This document shows positions 1 to 10,830 of a stretch of DNA of 22,748 nucleotides, piece after piece. The notes below the pieces were generated by a model. The model was not told where the DNA came from. It saw only the letters and a program-made list of their open reading frames with translations, and did not search any database. The stretch is from positions 1 to 22,748 of the forward strand of contig CABFPE010001766.1 in assembly GCA_900660155.1 (NCBI GenBank). Reading direction: 5' to 3'. Numbering within the stretch: position 1 is the stretch's first letter; every line of letters begins with the position of its first letter. This DNA is from Hofstenia miamia (Eukaryota; Xenacoelomorpha; Acoela; Hofsteniidae). Both the position numbers and the translations under genes were made by a program.

Positions 1-3000
1 ATTTTTACATATATAATAGAGAGCGTAGTTCACCAAAGTTAATACAGTCTGGCGTAGATCTTGGGGGCACATGGTGGATTATCCTCACCACCCCAACCCC
101 CACAAGAATATAAGGACGTAAAAAGTTACAAACTTTTTTGTTAAATTAAAAAAATAAATGAATTTAAAAAGTTTCAGTGCTGTAAATGAAACAATTTTTT
201 TCAGTGGAGGGGGTGTTTTGCTTAGGAAAATTGTTTTGTTTCCTAATGCTTTTCTATTTTGAATTTCACTACTAGAAAATTCTATAGATTTACGAAGTTG
301 TTCATGATGTTGCTAGACATAATTATTTGGCAAAATCAGAGTATTTTTGTTATTTGCAATATATTACAGGAAAGTTTATCTTAGATGTATTTTCTGCAAT
401 TATTCAAGTTCTATTTATAGAAGTATATTAAAAGTTTCTGTAGTAGAGGAAGCAAATGTCAATTCATTATTTATTCCGCATTGGTTTCATTTAAACTTAA
501 CTAAATACTGACGTAACAAATTATTGGAGCCGATCAATTTGTCAATTATTAAAAAACTTACTATATTAAAACTTTTCCGATTTCCAAATGAGACAACTGT
601 GAGCATCGCAACAGCAAAATTATTTGGTAGCAGTTTCCATTAAATTGAATTCCTGTGATAAAACCATTTGCACTAAAAGAAATTGGAAATTGATCATTCT
701 AATTAGGCCTTATTCTTACTTTTCACGAATGTTAACTTTCAATATTTTATTTAAATTAATAATTTGAATCCCATATTTCCAAAATCCTTATCAAATTTGG
801 AGAAAACATTTTACACCATTGCTTTATTAATTCATCAGAACTTCACATTTGCAATTACTGATAGTAATTTACTTTATTACAAAAATGTTTACAAGAGAAA
901 TTGATTTGAAAAACAAAGAATACTATTATTTACATGTAAATATTACTGAATGGATGAGAAAGGTCAAGATCAGGCCACTATAGCCAAATTTTGCTTGAAT
1001 TACGGCTGAGAAATTATAATTTACATAGTTTAGGTGGATGCAGATGTGAACTTGAAATTAATATTTTCTATACATATATAATTCTTTGAAAATTCATTTC
1101 AATATATGAACACACAGTAAAAATTACTAAAACAAGGTAATTTGAGACTCAAGACCGAGATTTCATAAACATTCGAGAATTGATAGTAATTTTTTCGAGA
1201 CATTCAGGATCGAGAATTCTTGCCCTTGGATTTTTAATGTTCTGGGGGTCCCTCATAGATTATTCACAGGTTATGGCCGGGGACTTAATATTGCATATCT
1301 GACTTATTGCATAATCAAGATTGAAATTTGAAGGAAATATGTTACAAAGTTAAAAATGCTTTGAAGAGAGTTAAAGAAAGTATGCAAATCAAGACAAACT
1401 GAAACATTAAAATTTCTCATAATATTTTTCATTTAAAATTTCTCAACCTTCAGTAATCAATTAATCTTTTTTGAATATCAAAATCATGATAGCGATGCAA
1501 AAATTGAAGATTTATACATTGATGAGCTACAAATCGATGGGTTAATGTTGGTTTACTATCTCCTTAGTATAACATGTATTAATTATTCTGAATAGCATTC
1601 AAATTCAAGAGATTTTTTAGGATGAATTTAATTTTACATTGTGTTGTGATTATTGCACTTTACAAATCGAGAAGTAAATGGAGATTATTAGACTATATGT
1701 GATAAACAATTATCTTTTTCTAGTTGAAGATTTTGCGAAAAAAGTTAAGTTTGGTAGCTAGCGAAATGTCAACACATGATTGAATTTGCATTGCTTTCAT
1801 ATTTACCCTATTTCTACTAGAGTTGCTTTTATATAATAAATCGATTTGTTTGCATTTTGATCAATTTTATCTATGGGGTTGGTCCCATTTATACAATGAT
1901 GAAGATTTGTCCTAAAATTTATTCTTGTCTCTGAAGGTATATGCAAATAAGAATTTTTGAGAACTCTAATGTCCATGGTAACAACAACTACCCCGAAATA
2001 TTACTTTGTTTTCTGAGGACAAACTGTGTGACTCTCGTCCAGGTGCTTTATGCAAAGTTAGAGGACGGAAAAGGAGACAATTCCCTATCTTTTGATGTTT
2101 TCAGATTTTAAATATCCTCATTAGTTTGTGAGTTATAAGCGTTTTGGGGAAGTAATCACAAATTCCTAGTGGAAAGAGCATTAATTAATAACTTGCGTAA
2201 AAGAGCATTCAAATGGGGCAAATTTTCTAGAACATTAAAATTGTTTTTTGTTAACCCTAAACTGGAACCAAACAAATATTTTGAATTTATTATTGTCTTT
2301 GATATTTAAGGACAGGGGTAGTGAACGACTTTAAGCAATGTTTGATTAATTTAATACTCCTTTGAGTAATGTTTGAAATGTATCCTCAGTGTTTTAATCA
2401 TAGTCAATTTGCAAATATCAATGATATCGAGAAGTTCATATCTGTTTTAATATTTATTTTTTGCTCTTAAAATGAAAATGATTGTAATTAAAAGACAGCT
2501 GAACTTTTTCATTACTGCTAAAGCCAAATCGTTTTGCCAGAAAAGCTTACGTCGTTGGGAGAACATCAGAGGTTTTTCAGAAAATTGAATACATAGCTCA
2601 AAAGCTTTAAATTTCTCAATCAAAGACCAATTCCAATTGAAAAGATTAAATTTTACTTTCTAAATTTTACACATTGATTACGAAATAATAATATCATAAT
2701 AAATTCAATATGAATAACTCCAACATTCACAGGGACGTATCTGCCTTACCCGACTCTTCGCTTTGAGCTACATCAAAATAAATGCTTGTAATTTACTTAT
2801 ATTGTGTATTTGCTTAATTATAATTTTTTTGTTTATATATTGCTTTGCTATCATATTGGAATATTTCTAGAGTGGTTTCTAACTAAATGTCTACCCAGTT
2901 TCACTATTTGCTGTAATTTGCAAGTATGGGAGAGCATAGGAAAGAGCAAAACCTCTTTGCCCCAATTGGCTAGGCCGCTTCAACGCATGAAATTGCAAAT

Positions 3001-4265
3001 GAAAAGCAATCATTTGTGAAAGGCTGCGTGGAATTCAAGGGAATACCACGCAATAATTTAACTATATTTCTTTCCAATAACGTGCAACATCTGTGTTTAT
3101 GTTTACTAAAAGTCATTGCTTTATATTTATAACTATTATACAGTTGCGGAAATTACTAGAGATGAAATGATATTCATTTTAAATCGGTGTGTGTGTGTTG
3201 CATTGGTCCATGATGCATGAATTTGCTTAAAACTGCATTATTTATTGATTTTTGATATTAGATTAGTTCTTCCTTCATTTATACTAAAAACTAAAATATT
3301 TCAAATGTATTGCATAATTTTAAATATTTTTACTTTCTTATTGAAAAGCAAGTTCAGCAGGTACACAACACCAGTGATATTGAAATTTTCTCTCTCTCTG
3401 CTCTCAGTCTAATATGTTTTCTAAATTACAATGCATTATTTTCATTAAATAATCATAGATGCATTACAGTTGAATCGACTACATTTTATATTCCAGTAAC
3501 ATTCCAAATTGCCTATTTCAATAGTTTTAATATATTAGATTTATCTGCTCTAGATCAATTTATTATGTGTAGTAGTCATTTGTGAGCATTTCCAAAAATT
3601 TTGTTCCATTAATATTTATGCTAACGATACCATTTCTATGCCATTTTACGCGTTTTAGATAAAGCCACTAAATGATATTTTTATTTATATTTAATTTAAA
3701 AGGATTTGGTATCCAAAATTTGATACTGCCGAACAAATTTCATTATATTATATGATATTTGTCTTCAATTAAAAAGTATATAGTGGTGAGAGTAGTTACA
3801 ATTTAGAAGTTTTAGGAATATCATATAGTGATAATTTGCACAATGATGATGAAGTACTTCACAGCTTTCAAAATCCTATCCTATGGTAAATTCCATTTCA
3901 AAAAGATCTGTATAATATGGTATAATATTCACAACTGCATGAAGCTTAGGAGGAAATAAATTACAATGATTTAGGAACAAAATCACAAAAAACACTACAA
4001 ATTATTTACAATCAATATAAATGCATGTCAAAAGCATTGCATTGCTTGCGAGTGTTATTTTTGTGCCAAGCATAAGCTATTCGTTAGCGTACAGTTTTTT
4101 AAAGTGTTTGTAATTCATTATGTATATGATTTTATGCTCAAACTATTCCCAAGTTGTGTGGTATTGAACAAATTAACTATTCTTGTCTTAATGTATGAAC
4201 GACTAAATTGTAATGCAGGATGTTAACTTAAAAGTTTTCTCATAACTTATAATAAATTTAATTGA

Positions 4266-4268
<3 letters not shown>
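1..4268. other. AT-rich non-coding stretch, no gene recognised
   Basis: I see no supportable gene here. The short open frames (for example at 2804-3019 and 3310-3585) are low-complexity, rich in Ile, Phe, Leu and Tyr as expected from translating AT-rich DNA, and show no family motif. A small GC-rich stem-like patch lies at 61-101, where GGGGG and GGTGG runs face CCACC and CCCCC. A sharp hairpin at 3025-3052 is listed separately. The stretch is best read as intergenic or intronic DNA with old unrecognised repeats. Confidence 0.6.
3025..3052. repeat. near-perfect hairpin (12-bp arms)
   Basis: The left arm at 3025-3036 and right arm at 3041-3052 are reverse complements with one mismatch, separated by a 4-base loop (aagg). 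The TGCGTGG / CCACGCA ends are GC-rich inside AT-rich surroundings, which makes a chance origin less likely than for AT palindromes. It could be the core of a palindromic repeat or the end of a small foldback element. No function is shown. Confidence 0.5.

Positions 4269-4300
<32 letters not shown>
4269..4300. repeat. (TA)n microsatellite
   Basis: Uninterrupted alternating AT dinucleotides over about 32 bases, directly followed by a two-copy 19-bp tandem repeat. Confidence 0.95.
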
Positions 4301-4302
<2 letters not shown>

Positions 4303-4304
4303 TA

Positions 4305-4342
4305 GTATATATATCTGACTTGTGTATATATATCTAACTTGT
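4305..4342. repeat. 19-bp tandem duplication beside (TA)n tract
   Basis: Two adjacent 19-base units, 4305-4323 and 4324-4342, differ by a single base (ctgactt versus ctaactt). Each contains a short TA run, so the pair probably arose by slippage or unequal exchange next to the microsatellite. Confidence 0.85.
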
Positions 4343-5972
4343 ACCAAGTATGATTTTTTTCTAAATCTCATTTTTCATATTTAATGAGTAGGCTTGTCTT
4401 TGGATTTGTGTAATGTACGCAATGAACATAGAGGATTTATGACATTGCGTTAAATTTCAGGGAATCGCACCTGATTTTTCAGATTAGATTCCTTTTGCAA
4501 CAAATATGCGTATATTTACCCTTTATTTAACATTATGCCAGCATACATGCTTAGCCAAAATTCACAGAATTTACGCAAATGAATATACATCTAAGAACAT
4601 CTTAACACTTAATGATTATGCCCCATTTTGCTCAGAATAACATGATTTTGAAGAGCGCATTTCAGCAAGCAGGAACTTACGTTCCCAAGCGTTCCCCCTC
4701 GACCATAGCCTGGGCTGTGCTACATAGGCCCAAGTTGGTCTTTATCCACCTCCTGCTTTTACAAATATGTAAGTTTACAAACTCCTGCTAAATACGAAAA
4801 GATGAGTCTTATGAAACATTAATTTTCAACTTGAACGCGTATTAAAATGTTCCTTTGTAATAATTCTATTTTCTGACAGTGAATGTTTTATATTTGTGTA
4901 AGTTTTCTAGATATACATACTAAATAAGTATTGAATAGTCATTATGTTTACTCTACGTTAATTAGTAATTCTTCTATGGAAACATATTTTTTTACATATT
5001 TGCATTGTACCCGTAGAGAACTAAAACAGCATGCTGAATTCATTATTAATACTTAAAAAACACTCTCCACTATAAAATACCTGCTTATGAATTGAACTTT
5101 TTATATTTCGGATATACGCTGTTTCGCTGTAGGTATTGAAATAGAATTTCAAAGTTGCAAGAAATAATGTTTCAAAAATGTAATACTATATCTTATAAAT
5201 GACTAATCCATCAATATTACCATTGTGAGCATTGAAAAATTTATGCAATTATACTGTGAGAGATGAAATTTTGTAATAGAATGGAAAATTTTTAAAATTA
5301 CTCTGCACATATTTTTCTTCAATTTTTAACATCTGTTCAAATAAGAATATTTCACATATCCAACCTTTTTATTAAAAGCCTGCGCATAACTGTTCTGGTC
5401 TAAAAGTTCACTTAATATTTGCATTCTCAACTTTTCACTTTCATTCGAAATCGAGCATATAATTTTGTTATTTATGTATTTGTTTCAAGGGTGGTGCATT
5501 TTGTTCAGTGTTGGCACCTGTTATTACTTATATTCGTCTTTATTATTGTTAGTCGTTTATTTGACTGGAAAAACATTAAAATTTTAAAATATTTGCAAAA
5601 AGGCAATGCATTAAAATAACTGTAGGCATTTATATTGACAGCTAATTTTTCTCTCCTTTCAAATGTTTTTTAATTTTAAAATGATTTTGACTGAGACAAA
5701 GTGCGTAGACAATTGCGCTATGAGGCGGTTTCTATGTCTAATATGAGACTCCCCTGATCGTAGGATGTAGAATGGATTGATTTGCTGATGTAATGTCAAA
5801 TTCTAACAAGGCACATCAGCTAGAAATTTGACTGAAGCTCCTCCTTAAGCAATTGATGACTCATCTCCCAAATTATCTTGAAAATATCCACAATTTATTT
5901 ACACAAATTGCATAATATCCCCATACAGTAATGATTGTTCACATACAATTCAACAGAACCGCATTAAGTGGT
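4343..5972. other. AT-rich stretch, no gene recognised; small GC-rich inverted repeat at 4667-4758
   Basis: No coding region is supported; the frame at 5419-5619 has no recognisable motif. A roughly 90-base GC-richer island at 4667-4758 is bounded by perfect 8-bp inverted ends (aagcagga at 4667-4674, tcctgctt at 4751-4758). It contains an internal TGGGC/GCCCA pairing, so it may be a fragment of a small foldback or MITE-like repeat. Nothing else stands out. Confidence 0.45.
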
Positions 5973-5973
5973 G

Positions 5974-6042
<69 letters not shown>
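5973..6042. repeat. (TA)n microsatellite, about 70 bases
   Basis: A long TA tract interrupted only by single G bases near its start and near 6023. Tracts like this are prone to slippage and collapse, so the assembled length may not be exact. Confidence 0.95.
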
Positions 6043-6764
6043 TGTCTATATTTATCTAGATTTAAAATATTTTACCTTCTGGCGAATTCTTGACTTTAAC
6101 AGATTTTACATTGCTTAATTGTAATTGTAAGAACTGCACGCCAAATCCATGTAATCAACATTTAACACAATTGTTGAAAATTAACTTGTTTTTCAAATTT
6201 CTAAGTCCCGAGAAATCTCGGGATTTCTAACTAAGAAATCTGGGAATTTAACTCTGAATAAATTTTTTCGAAAACCTCAGGACTCGGGGTCCTGGCATTA
6301 CAAATATTAGCCGCTATGCAACTGTTATGAGATGATGAGAATTTGTCAATACCAGGAAAAATTTTTTCAATCTTAAGTTTTTTCTGCCCTTATGTACTTC
6401 TTCAGTTGCGTCTCTTTCATCTCTTTGCTTGCCTTCCTCTTCATAGATATCATGCTTATGCCGTTGTCCATGAATCCAGTTGGCTGAGGCTCCTATACAG
6501 TGGGGTCCTCTGAGCATAAGGCCTGTTAGCTCTGTGGTTAATGCAACGCTGCAACTCACTGTTGATATTTGCATTACGTTTGCCTTTTCTTCAGAGTTGG
6601 GAAAAATCTAACTCTATCCTGAGAAATTGTTTAAACGTAAACATTCTACTGTTAGACAATGTACTACATCCATTCTTATAAAGTAATACGACCAATATTG
6701 TATCTAAACAGCTTGGTTGAGAACGCCATTCACCACTTAACGATATATTCATCAATGTTCAGAA
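6043..6764. other. no recognised gene; two GC-rich hairpins
   Basis: A perfect 8-bp hairpin with a 2-base loop lies at 6206-6223 (TCCCGAGA, aa, TCTCGGGA). A second, CAGGAC / GTCCTG with a 5-base loop, is at 6278-6294. A minus-strand frame at 6314-6574 (86 residues) is somewhat less AT-biased than its surroundings but matches no family I recognise. It lies on the 3' side of the decayed retrotransposon copy but does not resemble the 3' part of the better copy. It could be old transposon sequence; I cannot support a gene call. Confidence 0.35.
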
Positions 6765-7960
6765 AATGTCTACAGCCTACTCAGCACTTAGTAATCCGTT
6801 GCCATCTTACTGCTTTGGTATGTATAATCTATCCATATCCCCATTTAGTGTAAATGCTCTTCGTATTGCCAGTAACTTCCTGCTATATCTATCTAGTTCT
6901 CTCTTCATAGTCTTTTCTATTTTTTTCTATCATACCTTAATACTTGAAACAACTCATGATATCACCAATTTTGCTACCACTGTTCTTTTCTAATCATTCT
7001 CAATATAAACTTCAACGCAGCATCTCTTCTTGCGTTCTTCAATGTATCCACACGATTCCACAATACCTTTCTGGAACTGGCCTACATCGACAGATCATCC
7101 GCATACCATAAGTGACTCACTAGTCAATCATTCTTCTCTAATCTATACTCTGTGCCTGTCTCCTTCAGTATTTTTGTGCTTGGGAGTAAGCTGCCTACAA
7201 AAAGTTTTAGTATTTAAATGTCTCTATGAAATATTCCTCTCCAAATACACAGCCTTTGTCCATCTATCTTATTTCTTTGAAATTCTATTTCGCATGGTGT
7301 CTTCTATGCTTGCTTATATGACATGCTGTCGTATACCATTGCCTAGTTTGCTTCCCTCTTTTAAAACACCCCTTGTCTCATGAATGTTCGAACCCTGCAC
7401 CTTCTACTCTTTATCATACATACATTCCTCCCACTGAACTTAACAGCTTCAATGTAGTTGGCAGTTATGTTATTGACCTCAAATTGCTTGCCTCCTTTGC
7501 ATTCTTTAGGTTCTTTTCTGTGTAAAAAATGCTTTTCTCTCTACCACCGACACTCATGCAATTCTATTAGTAGTCTCTCGTAAACAGTTGTGAACTTTTT
7601 TAACACAAACACCATGTACCTCATGTTTGCAGCCACCTTCCAGGATTTTCCTTAATTAGGCCTTTTTCAATTTGGCACTTGTTATCATTTCACCCTTTTG
7701 TTGAGCTTTTTCATTACCTGTACACTCACTGCCTCTGGTCACTAATTTCCCTATATGCGCGATTAGAATCTTATTGCATGTTTTAGCTTTAGTTCTTTTC
7801 TTGAATCTGCTCCCTTGTAGAACCTTCCTTCTTGTGTCTCAAACTTCTCATTATCACTTTCTTGCTTTGCGAGTCCCCAAAACTTTTTCAATTGCTTAGC
7901 TTTTGCAACAAATTTTGCTTTTTCTCTTGTCTATTCAACATTCATCCTGGTATGCCTTGT
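6765..7960 (-). mobile_element. old, heavily decayed copy of the RLE-type non-LTR retrotransposon (R4-like), RT region
   Basis: This stretch aligns collinearly by eye with the younger copy at 9064-11728, in the same orientation. Blocks include 6767-6960 against about 10065-10260, 7000-7180 against about 10498-10611 plus 10855-10930, 7300-7350 against about 11100-11130, 7440-7550 against 11307-11410, and 7650-7840 against about 11555-11728. No long reading frame survives; indels and stops are frequent, so it is a dead fossil. Relative to the younger copy it lacks a stretch equivalent to about 10270-10498 and the whole 3' endonuclease part. It continues upstream of the younger copy's 5' break by perhaps 100-130 bases, judged from the same pyrimidine-rich bias on the plus strand. 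It also lacks the 219-bp insertion present in the younger copy. Both outer limits are approximate. Confidence 0.75.
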
Positions 7961-9063
7961 TTTTCCTAATATTTCTCAATTTTTAATTCCCATACCGGCT
8001 TCTCTAATGAAACGGCGCATTAGAATAAGTTTGGTGCAATTTTATTTCAATAGGTAATGAAATGACATAGAATATTGCTGGGTTGTTCGAAATACAAATT
8101 CGTGCATCACATTTGAGGATGATCAATTGTAACATCTAATATTCAGAAGTTAGTTATTAACCAGATAATTCGTATATAATTATTATAGCCCTAATGCACA
8201 GAACCACCCTATGCACAGTTATTGTTTGATATAATTTATAATGCTTATCTATCAATACCAGTTGTTATTGTCTTATAGTGAATTAAACATAATTTCTCCC
8301 ACGTATTATTCTAATTGGTTTGTTGCATTATTCAATTGTGTTAGCTATAGCGAAATTTACTTTTATCAAGAGGTACAATATCATAAGCTCCATTCCCATT
8401 CCATTTCCACAACTATTTTAAAAATATTTCCACAATTTTCAATAATTTCCATTTCTTTCCATAACTCTTACAACTAGTGGCTAAGGTTCTGCAGGAGAAG
8501 TATTTCACTGTTCCTACTCCCACTACGTTTCATTGGGTTTTGCCCCGTCGTGTATCATCCAAGTCCCATATAATTTTGTGAATTAGTGGTCTTCTATGAC
8601 CTATTACTGGTTGCTAAGTTGACTATAATGTGAACCAAAATTACAATTCAGTGCAAACACGTGCTTTGTTTGGTTGAAGCTGCTAAGCCACACATAATAA
8701 CATTATCGAATAATTTTGCTCCTGACATCAGTTTAGAAGATTTTAAACTAAATATTTTAGTACTTTTGCGTTATCTTCCCAACAATTACTAATTTATCAA
8801 TATAAATAGGGAAGTCATCTAAATTCAATACGTTAACAAAACCGTTAACAAATGGTGTTTTACGTTAACATGACAGTAAACCAAATCGTTAACTTACTCT
8901 AAAAATAATTTCGCTAAAGATGAAGTTTACGTTAAAGACGTGTTTTTCCACAAATGTTATTACAAATGACTTTGACACATTTAGGTTCTGCACATTTGAA
9001 GCTAGAATTATTGTTTACGGTTTCATTTTCACTTTGTAGTGTAGTTTACTGTATTGTAAGCTT
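7961..9063. other. no gene recognised; GTTAAC cluster at 8831-8936
   Basis: AT-rich sequence with no supportable frame; the 78-residue frame at 8241-8477 looks random. Between 8831 and 8893 the sextet GTTAAC preceded by C occurs four times (8831, 8843, 8863, 8887), with a fifth imperfect copy (cgttaaa) at 8930. The stretch ends at the (TAA)n tail of the younger retrotransposon. Confidence 0.5.
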
Positions 9064-9068
9064 AATTA

Positions 9069-9099
<31 letters not shown>
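9064..9099 (-). repeat. (TAA)n tail marking the retrotransposon 3' end
   Basis: On the minus strand, about eleven TAA units follow directly after the short 3' UTR. Simple-repeat tails of this kind, instead of poly(A), are common at the 3' ends of several LINE clades. This places the 3' terminus of the element at about 9100. Confidence 0.8.
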
Positions 9100-9100
<1 letters not shown>

Positions 9101-9142
9101 TTCTCAGAGCTTCATGCTGGTATCCCTCTCAGCTCGGGGAAC

Positions 9143-9970
9143 TCACCAGTTCCCAGGGAGTCTGAGAGCTTTCCTCAGGACTCTAGCTGTTCCTAACAAT
9201 GCTGCCTTCTGTGCTACTGCTCCTCCCCACTTTGGTACTCCCAGCTCCTCCAAGTATCTCTTATGCTTCTTACTCACTGCTCCTAGTGCTCCTAATACTA
9301 CCGGGACTACTTCTTTCTTTAACTTCCACAGCCTTTCTATTTCCTCTGCCAACTCTCTGTACTTGTCTATCTTCTCTTTCTCCTTGCTTTCTATATTTCT
9401 GTCCTCTGGTACTGCTATGTCTATCACTGTTCCTAATCTTTTCTCTTTGTCTACCACTACTATGTCTGGCCTCCGTGCTTCTATCACTTTGCTCGTCTGT
9501 ATGTTGAAATCCCACAGTATCTTAACCTTCTCATTTTCTATGACGCCCTGTGGCTTGTGCTCATACCACTTGTCTCCTGCTTCTAACCCATGCTGCCTGC
9601 TCAAACTCCAATGTACCATTCTTCCCACCTTGTCATGCCTGAACTTATACTCATTCTGTGCCAACTTCTCACACCCTGCTATCAGATTATCTACAGTCTC
9701 TGCCTCTTTCTTACATAGCCTACACTTATCACTCACGTCTACTCTTCTGTCTATATGCTTCTTCACCCAGTTTGTTCTTATTGCTTGCTCCTGTGCTGCC
9801 ATTATCAGTGCTTCTGTTTCTCTCTTCAGTCCTGCCTTCTTTAACCACTTGTTGCTCTTCTCTGTCACACTTTTCTGTATTCCTCCAGTATTCTCCATGC
9901 ATTGCCTTCTGCCTATACCTTGTTTGCCTCTCTGATTCCATCCTACTCTGGTATATCTTCTTTCCTTCAC
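9143..9970 (-). pseudogene. retrotransposon C-terminal part: zinc knuckle plus restriction-like endonuclease
   Basis: This 275-codon frame contains the downstream half of the element protein; roughly its first 36-38 residues are out of frame with the true product. From about residue 40 it reads as the conserved linker (WLKKAGLKRETEALI). Next is a zinc-knuckle region at 83-100 (C83, C86, C100), in which the position expected to be His is Asn95. The endonuclease follows, with KWYEHKP at 134-140, RPD at 167-169 and the acidic D184 in the DIAVP segment, ahead of a Lys/Glu-rich helix. In the family this PD-(D/E)XK-like domain nicks the target DNA to prime reverse transcription. The C terminus (LLGTARVLRKALRLPGNW) is complete and ends in TGA at 9143-9145. 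The start is only the first Met in frame and is not a real initiation site, since the frame is entered by a frameshift near 9860. Confidence 0.85.
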
Positions 9971-10646
9971 TCTCAGTTCTTATCTTCTTTAACTCCTTAG
10001 TGACCTCTAGTAGGGACCCCTTAGGTTGTGCTTCCACATACTCCTTTAGCCCTAGTGCTTCTGCTTCTACAGTTTCCTCCACACTTAGCAGTCCTTTCCC
10101 TCCTTTATGCCTTGCCATGTACAACCTATCCACATCTCCATTTAGGTTGAAAGCCCTCTCTGCTGCAAGTACCTTCCTTGTCTCTCTATCTAGCTCCCTA
10201 AGTTCATTCTTGTTCCATCTAACTATTCCTGCCAAATATCTCAACACTGGTATCGCCCATGTATTAATTGCTTTTATACTATTCTGCCCATTCAATGCTG
10301 ACTTCTGTAGTACCTTCTTTACTCTCCTCTTGTATTCTTTCCTTAGCCTCATCTTCATTTCCTCATGATCTGTTCTGTCTTTCTCTATCACACCTAAGTA
10401 CTTGTACCCCTCTTTAACTTCCTCAATCTTATCCCCACTGCTTGTCCTCAAGCCATCCCCATCCACACACTTGCCTCTAGTCATTGTCACTGCTGCACAC
10501 TTTCCTAATGCAAACTCCAACCCTGAATCTCTGCTTGCCTTCTCGAATGTCTCCACTTGCTTCTGCAATATCTTCCTTGAACTAGCATACATCTTCAGGT
10601 CGTCCATGTACAAATTTAACACATACATACACAAGCACACAAACAC
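9729..10646 (-). pseudogene. retrotransposon RT thumb/palm C-terminal part, starting at duplicated YMDD
   Basis: The first 12 residues come from the inserted 219-bp segment. From Y13 the frame reads YMDDLKMYA (catalytic motif C, D15 and D16). It continues with GLEFALGKC at 42-50 (RT motif D) and YKYLGV at 81-86 (motif E, primer grip), then a basic thumb region with WAIPVLRYLAG typical of LINE RTs. The frame follows on from the RT frame at 10755-11450: removing the insert and one copy of the 24-bp duplication would make them collinear. Its last part, after about nucleotide 9860, is out of frame with the endonuclease half, which lies one frame over. The Met at the start is fortuitous, arising from the insert. 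Dead copy; not expected to be translated as shown. Confidence 0.85.
10588..10611. repeat. left copy of the 24-bp duplication (RT YMDD codons)
   Basis: Identical, base for base, to 10831-10854. On the minus strand it encodes YMDDLKM plus part of the next Tyr, so both copies contain the catalytic Asp pair. The length of exactly 24 bases is longer than the usual target duplications of cut-and-paste elements. Confidence 0.92.
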
Positions 10647-10830
10647 TCACATTTATATTATTCATATATTTTATTATATTTTGTAGATTTTTAATTTTAA
10701 ATTTTTTGAAGTAACCTTCGATACCTAATTAAGAATTTTTTTAGGTAACTTTTCCTACTGACATAACTCCTGATTCTGATTGCGATGAAGACACCAATAC
10801 CCGTAAAAAACGCGCAAGCAAGCCCTTGCG
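10612..10830. other. 219-bp insertion inside the RT active-site codons; carries a splice-acceptor-plus-exon-like segment
   Basis: The segment is flanked by identical 24-base copies of retrotransposon sequence (10588-10611 and 10831-10854), as expected for an insertion with target duplication. The older retrotransposon copy near 7090-7115 runs across the site without it, which supports insertion over loss elsewhere. The insert has an AT-rich part, then a T-run followed by AG at 10743-10744. From 10745 it opens an 86-base frame on the plus strand reading PTDITPDSDCDEDTNTRKKR, acidic and then basic, like a nuclear-protein linker. It ends with an inverted repeat CGCAAG / CTTGCG at 10813-10830, right at the border. 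No terminal inverted repeats, poly(A) or known element signature is seen. It may be a captured piece of a host or transposon gene; its identity is unknown. Confidence 0.7.

Noticed and set aside
2804..3585. Small hydrophobic proteins in the left part of the window
   Set aside because: Residue content follows AT-rich base composition, and no motif, start context or neighbour supports translation.
7030..7383. 117-codon plus-strand frame as a possible gene
   Set aside because: It lies on the complement of the decayed retrotransposon copy and aligns at the nucleotide level with the younger copy; the frame is incidental.
9114..10368. Long plus-strand open frames (273 and 236 codons) opposite the retrotransposon
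   Set aside because: They are Ser/Leu/Pro-rich antisense shadows of the purine-rich retrotransposon coding strand; the minus-strand frames carry the recognisable RT and endonuclease motifs.
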